Shown here piece after piece: positions 37,240 through 43,236 of a stretch of DNA of 43,236 nucleotides. The notes beneath the pieces are model-generated. The model had not been told where the DNA came from. It did not search any database and was given only the letters and a program-made list of their open reading frames with translations. This DNA comes from Mariniblastus sp. Its GTDB lineage: Bacteria > Planctomycetota > Planctomycetia > Pirellulales > Pirellulaceae. Positions within the stretch are counted from its first letter, which is position 1; each line of letters opens with the position of its first letter. Where the stretch lies: positions 1-43,236 of the forward strand of contig WTFU01000028.1 in assembly GCA_011523945.1 (NCBI GenBank). Reading direction: 5' to 3'. Both the position numbers and the translations under genes were made by a program.

Positions 37240-37704
37240 ATGCCGGTAGAAGACAGACACTCAGTAAAGTTCGCGTTCCTCAGTTTACTTGGGCCTCTCA
37301 CCGCAGTTGGCCTGATTCTCCTGGCAATGTTGACTGCCTTTGTCTCGATAGAAGCACTCAAAAGCAACCCGACAGTTTGGATTTGTCTCGGAGTATTGCT
37401 CTCCCTTTTATGTTGCTTTTCCTGCTTCTCGTTGATCAACGCAATACGACTAAATCCGTTTGAGTACGACACCAACCATGTCTATCTGAACCAAGGTATG
37501 CTGAACAGCGAATCCCGACCGATCCGTTATCAAGACTTGGAAGAAGTACTTTATTCGCAGAACTTAATCGAAAAGATGGTTGGCACCGGCACGATTGTTT
37601 TGATGCCAAGAGAAAAGGGACGCGCCCCATTCAGACTCAAAGGGGTACCTAATGTTGAGTCCGTTGCCGGAATTCTCGAAAAGCTGAGACTCGTTGGGCA
37701 ATAA
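37240..37704 (+). CDS. Small membrane protein with bacterial PH-like domain
   Basis: A 154-residue protein with two hydrophobic helices (about residues 11-36 and 45-67) followed by a soluble domain of about 80 residues. That domain has the pattern of DUF304/bPH2-type pleckstrin-homology-like domains: FEYDTNHVYLNQG, RPIRYQDLEEVLYSQ, then EKMVGTGTIVLMPREKG and FRLKGVPN, the usual gene signature of these small membrane proteins. Such domains are of unknown function and often sit in stress or membrane-lipid contexts. An AGGG run 15-20 bases before the ATG is the nearest candidate ribosome binding site. It stands alone between divergent nrdR and convergent ZAS-type gene. Confidence 0.72.
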   Translation: MPVEDRHSVKFAFLSLLGPLTAVGLILLAMLTAFVSIEALKSNPTVWICLGVLLSLLCCFSCFSLINAIRLNPFEYDTNHVYLNQGMLNSESRPIRYQDLEEVLYSQNLIEKMVGTGTIVLMPREKGRAPFRLKGVPNVESVAGILEKLRLVGQ

Positions 37705-37854
37705 CTGCACGGCAGGTCTTGCAATGATTCCAAACGCGGCTCGTTACCGACACACCCAAGCCGCAAGATCACACTGACGAGGGTTGGGAAAAATGTTGAA
37801 GCAAGACGGCATGCTAAAAATCACGAGCACACGTCACAACCGCCAAAGAACCGT

Positions 37855-38298
37855 TTAGGGATTAGGCGATTGAACAAATCGAGGTTTTAACGTCGCGTTT
37901 TGAGGGCGATTCGGGCAAGCTTCACTTCTGCAACAAATCGCCTTATATCTTTGACGACAGGCAGGACAGTTCAAAATATGAACTGCGATGCTTTTCTTAT
38001 ATTCAGCATCAGAGATTGTGCCACCCACAAAAGCGAGCAACTCCGCATTGACCGCAGCACAATTCACGGCTCCAGCATCGACCGATACCGCTGTGTGTAA
38101 AGGCCGGTTCGGAGTATCCGGTGGAGCGAGCATTGCCGACGCTACCGCAACGACGATCCCCATCGTCAACCCCATTCCCACGATCACAAAACTAATCAAT
38201 CCGCGACCAGATCGGCACGTTTCCGCAGTGTCGAAAATTGTTCCAGGATGACAGGGATACCAGCTATCGTCTTTAGGCTCTCGTTCGCTCATCACCAC
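37855..38298 (-). CDS. Membrane protein with ZAS-type zinc finger after the TM helix
   Basis: A 147-residue protein. A hydrophobic helix (about residues 35-57) is followed by a region with the anti-sigma zinc-finger spacing: C80, then H107, C111 and C114 (C-x26-H-x3-C-x2-C), within AELLAFVGGTISDAEYKKS and HILNCPACRQRY. This is the pattern of zinc-associated anti-sigma (ZAS) domains. It is odd because ZAS domains normally precede the membrane helix and lie in the cytoplasm; here they follow it. Three more cysteines (C122, C123, C128) trail behind. No sigma-factor gene is adjacent. The start may be the first Met or Met3 six bases later. The link to sigma control is inference. Confidence 0.65.
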   Translation of the reverse strand: MVMSEREPKDDSWYPCHPGTIFDTAETCRSGRGLISFVIVGMGLTMGIVVAVASAMLAPPDTPNRPLHTAVSVDAGAVNCAAVNAELLAFVGGTISDAEYKKSIAVHILNCPACRQRYKAICCRSEACPNRPQNATLKPRFVQSPNP

Positions 38299-38426
38299 AT
38301 CAGAACATATAGGACCACTTTTTCAAAACGCACAGCTACAGTTTGACCATAATTTGAAACGCAAATTGTAATGCAATCCACAACCGGTCAAATGTTCATA
38401 AAAAAAAGTAGTTTATGTAATCGTCT

Positions 38427-39179
38427 TTACTGAGGCGTGAATCGAGGAATGTAGTGATTCCCAGCAAGCGCCGGCAAATTTACAGTCGGCGCCGGTTCGT
38501 TTACCTCTGATGCAAGCCTGTCGAGGTCCGTGATTATGACACGGCGGCGAGAGATTCGTAAAAAATTCTCTTTTTGAAGTTGGCCTAGAACAACCGTTAC
38601 CGTCTCTCGCGTGCTGCCGATGATACACGCCATCTCCTGGTGAGAGAGGCGAATGTTCAATGCAATTCCATCTTCTGTCATCTGCCCATACTTTTCGCAG
38701 AGTTCAAGTAGAAGATGAATAACGCGTTCTCGATTGGATCGAAACAACAGGTTTCGAAGGCGTTTCTCGACGCGTTGCCGTCGAGACCCAATCAACTTGG
38801 TCACACCCAAAACAATTTCTGGATACTTCCGAATTACCACGCGAAGCGCTGGTTTGGGTAAAAGAACTAAAGTGGTCTTCTCAGTAGTTTCGACATACTC
38901 ATCGCGTCTCTCGGTCCCCAGAAGCGATAATTCACCAAAAATCTCGCCGGAATCTATAAAGCCAAGGATCGACTGTTTGCCATCAGGAGTGGCGTGACAA
39001 ATCTTGACTCGCCCCTGAGCTACCAGAATTACCCCATCTGCCTGATCTTGCGGTAAATAAACCGCTTCGCCCCGCTTCAATTTTCGCATGCGAGACTGCG
39101 ACTCGAGCTCTGAGATATCTGCGGCGGACAACTGTGAAAACAGATTGCAATTTTTGATGTACCAGAAACTATCCGCCAT
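38427..39179 (-). CDS. Crp/Fnr family transcriptional regulator
   Basis: A 250-residue regulator with an N-terminal cyclic-nucleotide-binding-like barrel (about residues 7-125: GEAVYLPQDQADGVILVAQG, then GEIFGELSLLG) and a C-terminal winged helix (about 150-225), whose recognition helix region reads LSHQEMACIIGSTRETVTVV. The frame is open to a TTG at 39197, but the ATG at 39179 with GGGAG upstream was chosen. There is no set of four Cys that would mark an FNR-type iron-sulfur sensor. GELSLLG resembles cAMP-binding phosphate-binding cassettes but lacks a full RxxR arginine pattern, so the ligand is unknown. A 30-residue proline/alanine-rich tail follows the HTH. Confidence 0.9.
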   Translation of the reverse strand: MADSFWYIKNCNLFSQLSAADISELESQSRMRKLKRGEAVYLPQDQADGVILVAQGRVKICHATPDGKQSILGFIDSGEIFGELSLLGTERRDEYVETTEKTTLVLLPKPALRVVIRKYPEIVLGVTKLIGSRRQRVEKRLRNLLFRSNRERVIHLLLELCEKYGQMTEDGIALNIRLSHQEMACIIGSTRETVTVVLGQLQKENFLRISRRRVIITDLDRLASEVNEPAPTVNLPALAGNHYIPRFTPQ

Positions 39180-39410
39180 CCTACATCTCCCGACCAAAAC
39201 TAAAACCTTCAGAACGCTTAGACGCGTCCCGTTTTACACCGACAATCGAATCCCGAGTTGCTACAACAATCAGATGAGCCAAACTGTAATTTTATTTACG
39301 TACTTAAACGATAAAAGAGTCAGATAATCTAATAAAATTCGTGTTAGCCCGGTAAAACGCAGGGAACGAACCAATAATATCTACCACGCTCACCAAAATT
39401 ACTGCGAATC

Positions 39411-42347
39411 TTACTTGCCCCCACCGCCGCGTGAACTACCGCCGCGTGAACTACCGCCGCGTGAACTACCGCCGCGTGAACTACCCGCTTGCTGAGCTGC
39501 TCGCTGCTGCATCGCTTTGATAAAAGCTTGACGCTGAGCATCTGCCTGAGCAGCGGCGCTCGGCGAAGAGGAACTGGATGGCTTGCTAGGACTGCCTGCA
39601 CTGGAACCCTCAACCGCTTCGCCGGTTTGCGAATCGATCGTCACAATTTTTTCCCCAAACATTGCCCGCAATGTCTGTGCTGTTAGGTTCAAATCACCCA
39701 CATCCGGGATAATCTCAAATTTCTTGGGAACGCTAAGATCCGCGCGATCGAGTTCCTCGACTCGCTTCAACACCTCTTGATACAAAAAATTCGGACCAGT
39801 CACTAAAATCTTACTCGTAACCGCGTCGACCCCAATCTTGCCTTTAGGCTTAGCCTGTTCCAGATCTGACGATCCACCTCGGCCGCCTTTACCACCTCCC
39901 GCCAGCTGTTGCATCATCTTCATCATCTGGGCCGCTTCCTGATTCTGTCCGCCACCCTGCGATTTTTGCCCATTGTCAAGCAACTCAGCAAGCTGCTGTT
40001 CAATAATGTCTTTCAATTCCGTTGGATCCCGATGAATCACATCGATCGTGTAAAACTCACCCAGAGTCTCAGGATTTCTCGGCGGCTCTGCCTTGTCGAG
40101 AGTGTCGATTAGATTTGTAATTTCCTCAATGTCATTGCCAGTGGCGCCGCGGACCCAAAGAAGGTTGAACTTCATATCGACTCCGAACGTCACGTCACCC
40201 TCAAGCATTCCGCCAACGCTACCTCCGAGGTCACCGCCCAACAATCCGCCAAGCAAGTCTCCGCCGCCACCGAGCATGTTGCTCATCATCCCGCCCATAA
40301 TGCCGCCGGCACCGCCTCCGCCGCCTCCGCCACTATCGACGAGGCCGTAATACTCTTCCAAAAACCCAAGCATTTCATCAGCACTTCGATAAACTAATTG
40401 AAAAAACTGGGGGCCCTGAGTATCCGAAACGGTTCCCAACCGGTTGTAGATCTCATTTTCTAAATCATCCAGAGCGTCAAAATCTTTCGAGTCCAAAACC
40501 ATTCCGAACTCAGTAAATTTAATCTCGATGGGAGAACCAGGAACCGACTCTTGCTTTGGCGCTGGCAGGTAATCCTGATCCCGAAAAACTCCATCGTTAG
40601 GAGCCGATGGGACGGTTTCCTGAACCGGTGCGAGCAAGCTGGTCGCAATATGATTGGTACCCATAACCGATGAAATTAAAAACACAGCCTCGTTAGCTGA
40701 TCGAAGCAAATGACTTCCACGAAAGCTTCGCCCCTGCGGTTGACTTGGCTTAAAACTACCACTCCCGCCCGGCAAATCGAACAACGAGGGTAAATCATCA
40801 TCTGCCGCTGGCGTAATGATTCGCGAACGGATATCTTTCCGATCCTCCGGCATAATGATCTTCAGCTTATTCTGCCGCCCGTTCATTTGCAGCAAATCCT
40901 CAAGCATGGGCAGCAATGAATCCTGCTCACTCTCTGACATCTCAATGATTCGCCGACCCGTGCGAGGGCCTGTGTCAGGCAGAGTCGCATTCTTGTCCAG
41001 TTTCTCAACCATTCGTTTTACGGTGGCAACTTCTTGCGGAGTTCCTTTCACGATGATCTGGTTCAATTCAGACTGTGCGAGCATTACGGGACCCGCGGTG
41101 GTTTCTTCTGTGTTCATTCCCCACATCTGCTGCAGGATAATAATGACCTCCGTTGGGTCGCGTTTTTGCAGCGTAATGATCGCGAAATCCTCACTATCCT
41201 GCTGTGAAAGGGCTGCCAAGTACTCTTTAACCTTGGCGTGAAGGCTGCCCGGCGCTAAAACAGAAATGGCGCCTGACTCCTCGTCCTGATCCATCTTCAC
41301 TTCCAATCCCTCAAGCATCGTGTCCAAGACATTGAAGGCTAATTTAGGATCAGTCAGAACAGCATAGGTGACCAAATAAGGCTCCTCAAACTCTCCATCA
41401 CCATCGACAGGCTCTGGAGCGGTGTCTACCAACGCGGCCACCTTTTCGAATTTCTCGAGGTACTTTTCAGTTCCGTTAATGAAAATTCGATCGCCGAATG
41501 GATCGATCGAAATCGCCAACGAACCGTCGGCATATTCTCGACTGTTTTGATCTGCATCCATACCTAACAGGGGACGAACTTGAAGTAAAAAGGAATCAGA
41601 ATCAACGTGCTTCAACCGATAAGTTTTGATCGTCTCCGCGCCACCGCTCATGCGACTTTGAGACTCTTTAATAATTTTAAGGATCTCTCGCAGACGCCCT
41701 CCCGTTTCTCGAATACGAATTTGGTTAGCCGCAGGAAATACCGCACAATAATCCTTATTCTCCGAGCTAATCATTGGCCGCAATTGATTGAAAAGCTCCT
41801 CTGCATCAAGCGTACCCACGTCGAACACGCTGTAAATCGTTTCAAATTTTCCGCGTTCTTCTAATTCATCCACCGGTACCAGTTCAATTAAGTCATCGGG
41901 GAAATTTAAGTCCTTCGTTTTCCACAGAACCAGCATGTCCCGGTTGCGGATTAGTGTGTACGGCTCTTCAAGCAATAATAAGGCGTGATTTAACTGATCG
42001 AGTGCCTCCCGCACCGTGTATTCGGTCTCGTCCTTGATCGTGAACGAGCCTTCGGGATATGAAAAAACTGGTTGCAATGAATAGCCAGCCTGATCGGCAA
42101 ACCACTCAATAACGCTCTCCCAATCAGAGTCATCGAAGGTGAACCGCACCTTCTTGTCTCCGTCTTCTGCCTGAATTTTCACCTTAGCCGGTGAGTTGGC
42201 TTTTGGAGCCGCTGGCTTGGCAACGACAGCTTCTGCAGATGCAGGTTCGTCGCTCGGGGAGGTTGCTTCCTGAACCGCCAAACACTCCAACGAGAAATTT
42301 GCTAAGAATATCGACGAGGCGATGGCTAAAAAGAAGAAATTCTTCAT
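39411..42347 (-). CDS. Exported protein of secretin N-domain repeats, lacking the secretin barrel
   Basis: A 978-residue exported protein related to GspD/secretin periplasmic N-domains. A signal peptide (about 1-24) is followed by an STN/N0-like domain (about 66-146: VRFTFDDSDWESVIEWFADQ) and at least six N1-like repeats (about 168-228, 240-308, 323-382, 388-451, 648-752 and 764-868), each with the recurring strand-helix-strand pattern such as TYRLKHVDSDSFLLQVRPLL and NQIIVKGTPQEVATVKRMVE. A Gly/Met-rich loop lies in repeat five (about 673-716). The C-terminal outer-membrane barrel of secretins is not visible; the protein instead ends in a Ser-rich linker and SSRGG repeats (956-975). No type II secretion gene is adjacent. 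Role is unknown: a scaffold or ring in the periplasm is a guess. Confidence 0.8.
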   Translation of the reverse strand: MKNFFFLAIASSIFLANFSLECLAVQEATSPSDEPASAEAVVAKPAAPKANSPAKVKIQAEDGDKKVRFTFDDSDWESVIEWFADQAGYSLQPVFSYPEGSFTIKDETEYTVREALDQLNHALLLLEEPYTLIRNRDMLVLWKTKDLNFPDDLIELVPVDELEERGKFETIYSVFDVGTLDAEELFNQLRPMISSENKDYCAVFPAANQIRIRETGGRLREILKIIKESQSRMSGGAETIKTYRLKHVDSDSFLLQVRPLLGMDADQNSREYADGSLAISIDPFGDRIFINGTEKYLEKFEKVAALVDTAPEPVDGDGEFEEPYLVTYAVLTDPKLAFNVLDTMLEGLEVKMDQDEESGAISVLAPGSLHAKVKEYLAALSQQDSEDFAIITLQKRDPTEVIIILQQMWGMNTEETTAGPVMLAQSELNQIIVKGTPQEVATVKRMVEKLDKNATLPDTGPRTGRRIIEMSESEQDSLLPMLEDLLQMNGRQNKLKIIMPEDRKDIRSRIITPAADDDLPSLFDLPGGSGSFKPSQPQGRSFRGSHLLRSANEAVFLISSVMGTNHIATSLLAPVQETVPSAPNDGVFRDQDYLPAPKQESVPGSPIEIKFTEFGMVLDSKDFDALDDLENEIYNRLGTVSDTQGPQFFQLVYRSADEMLGFLEEYYGLVDSGGGGGGGAGGIMGGMMSNMLGGGGDLLGGLLGGDLGGSVGGMLEGDVTFGVDMKFNLLWVRGATGNDIEEITNLIDTLDKAEPPRNPETLGEFYTIDVIHRDPTELKDIIEQQLAELLDNGQKSQGGGQNQEAAQMMKMMQQLAGGGKGGRGGSSDLEQAKPKGKIGVDAVTSKILVTGPNFLYQEVLKRVEELDRADLSVPKKFEIIPDVGDLNLTAQTLRAMFGEKIVTIDSQTGEAVEGSSAGSPSKPSSSSSPSAAAQADAQRQAFIKAMQQRAAQQAGSSRGGSSRGGSSRGGSSRGGGGK
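39424..39483. repeat. Four perfect copies of a 15-bp tandem repeat, encoding SSRGG
   Basis: The unit CCGCCGCGTGAACTA occurs four times without a mismatch inside the 3' end of the secretin-repeat gene. On the coding strand each unit encodes one SSRGG pentapeptide. The copies being identical at DNA level suggests recent expansion. Confidence 0.95.
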
Positions 42348-42611
42348 GATTCACGATCTGCTTGAAATGTGTTCGGTTTTAGGTACAAAACCTAGTATTG
42401 CTTCGGTTTTGCCGGAAAACAGGAAGGGTTCGCGATACGGCGCTAAGAACTTCCCCTCAACGGCCGAATATTCGGTTTATCACGTCATTATCACGTAAAA
42501 ACCGAGCAATCCTAGGCAAAACCACCAGTTAACGAACCGGTGCCATAATGCCTCCTAAACTATTAAACTCACGAAACCAATGAATGTTTCGACAATCGAA
42601 AAAATCACGCC

Positions 42612-43236
42612 ATGAAAATTTTGTGCATTGAGACAACTTGCGATGAAACCGCAGCAGCGGTCGTGACAGACGAGCTAAAAGTGCTTGGTAGCGTCGTGTC
42701 CTCCCAGGAGAAACTGCACGAGAAATTTAATGGTGTTGTACCCGAAATCGCCGCTCGCGCGCATGTTGAGCGGATCTTACCGGTCATTCATGAGACCTTT
42801 GCAAAGTCGAATTTAACGCTTCAGGACCTCGATGCAATTGCCGTCGCCAACACTCCTGGACTATCAGGGTCGCTTCTCGTTGGTCTGGTCGCCGCCAAAT
42901 CGCTCTGCTTAGCCGGAAATTTGCCGCTGATTGCAATCAACCATCTCCACGCTCACGTGTACGCCTGCCAACTGGATTCCGACCAACCGGTATTTCCCTG
43001 CGTTGGCCTAATTGTTAGCGGAGGTCACACTCATCTCTACCAATACGATGACCCAATCCACGCAAAATATCTTGGGGGAACCATCGACGATGCCGCTGGA
43101 GAAGCATTCGATAAAGTTGCAAGTATGCTTGGCCTGCCTTACCCAGGTGGCCCTGCCATTTCCAAGGCTGCCTTAAACGGCAATCCCAAGGCCTACTCGT
43201 TCCCAAGGAGTTTTATTCACGAACCAAGACTTGACG
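42612..43236 (+). CDS. tsaD: tRNA N6-adenosine threonylcarbamoyltransferase, N-terminal part (3' end outside window)
   Basis: The first 208 codons of TsaD (Gcp/YgjD/Kae1 family), which transfers the threonylcarbamoyl group to A37 of ANN-decoding tRNAs. It begins MKILCIETTCDETAAAVV, the typical start, followed by VVPEIAARAHVE, TPGLSGSLLVGL, INHLHAHVYA with the metal-binding histidines, LIVSGGHTHLY and TIDDAAGEAFDKVA, all in normal order. The frame runs off the right edge. It is divergent from the secretin-repeat gene with a 264-base gap that should hold both promoters. Confidence 0.97.
   Translation, partial: MKILCIETTCDETAAAVVTDELKVLGSVVSSQEKLHEKFNGVVPEIAARAHVERILPVIHETFAKSNLTLQDLDAIAVANTPGLSGSLLVGLVAAKSLCLAGNLPLIAINHLHAHVYACQLDSDQPVFPCVGLIVSGGHTHLYQYDDPIHAKYLGGTIDDAAGEAFDKVASMLGLPYPGGPAISKAALNGNPKAYSFPRSFIHEPRLD

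Noticed and set aside
39424-39483. Possible CRISPR-like array
   Set aside because: Units are 15 bp, directly abutting, without spacers and in frame with a protein.
39344-39613. Minus-strand frame with VVHAA-type repeats
   Set aside because: The repeats are the 15-bp tandem repeat of the secretin-repeat gene read in another frame.

Overview
The window looks like a chromosomal segment of a planctomycete, most likely a marine Pirellulaceae-type organism. The evidence is a secreted PSD1/DUF1549-DUF1553 cytochrome protein paired with a DUF1501 protein, three secreted Cys-type sulfatases, exported SGNH/alpha-beta hydrolases, a membrane protein with an NPYQ-type N-terminus, and mostly weak Shine-Dalgarno sequences with some GTG/TTG starts. 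Base composition looks mid-to-high 40s % GC by eye (not computed). I see no rRNA, tRNA, CRISPR array, insertion sequence or phage gene; this reads as ordinary chromosome with scattered housekeeping genes and accessory secreted enzymes.

Layout. 1-0.4 kb: 3' end of an EF-G gene and its terminator. 0.5-5.2 kb: an exported eukaryote-like archaemetzincin, a two-headed alpha/beta hydrolase + SGNH esterase, and a convergent sulfatase. 5.5-8.6 kb (minus): a small lipoprotein and a TolC-like outer-membrane lipoprotein whose leader carries a terminator-like hairpin. 9.2-11.4 kb: rpmF with terminator and a second sulfatase. 11.4-16.1 kb (minus): PSD1/DUF1549/DUF1553 protein followed by the DUF1501 protein, one base apart. 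16.4-20.2 kb: a TMEM143-like DUF3754 membrane protein, hemL and a convergent TerC protein. 20.5-24.8 kb: a two-gene unit of a GalU-like protein with a lost signature loop and a 1128-residue fusion of a GHMP-kinase-like module to a UDPGP-type nucleotidyltransferase. 24.8-27.2 kb (minus): a membrane protein and the ribE-rsmA pair. 27.4-31.1 kb: third sulfatase, enolase with terminator, and a small membrane/NTF2-like protein. 31.2-33.2 kb: a HisA of the eukaryotic HIS6 type and a secreted SGNH-Dabb fusion. 33.2-36.3 kb: a gene-free stretch with a LexA-box-like palindrome, a MerR-HTH/pseudo-receiver regulator, moaC and a polyprenyl diphosphate synthase. 36.5-42.3 kb: nrdR, a PH-like membrane protein, a ZAS-type zinc-finger membrane protein, a Crp/Fnr regulator and a large exported protein built of secretin N-domain repeats without the secretin barrel. 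The window ends inside tsaD.

How the parts fit. The sulfatases, esterases and PSD1/DUF1501 pair fit degradation of sulfated, esterified polysaccharides at the cell surface or in the periplasm, the usual planctomycete speciality. The maturase that makes formylglycine is not in this window. The most unusual items are the kinase-pyrophosphorylase fusion with its GalU-like partner, the barrel-less secretin-repeat protein, and three proteins that look most like eukaryotic families (AMZ peptidase, HIS6-type HisA, TMEM143-like DUF3754). Family calls were made by reading motifs; no database search was run.
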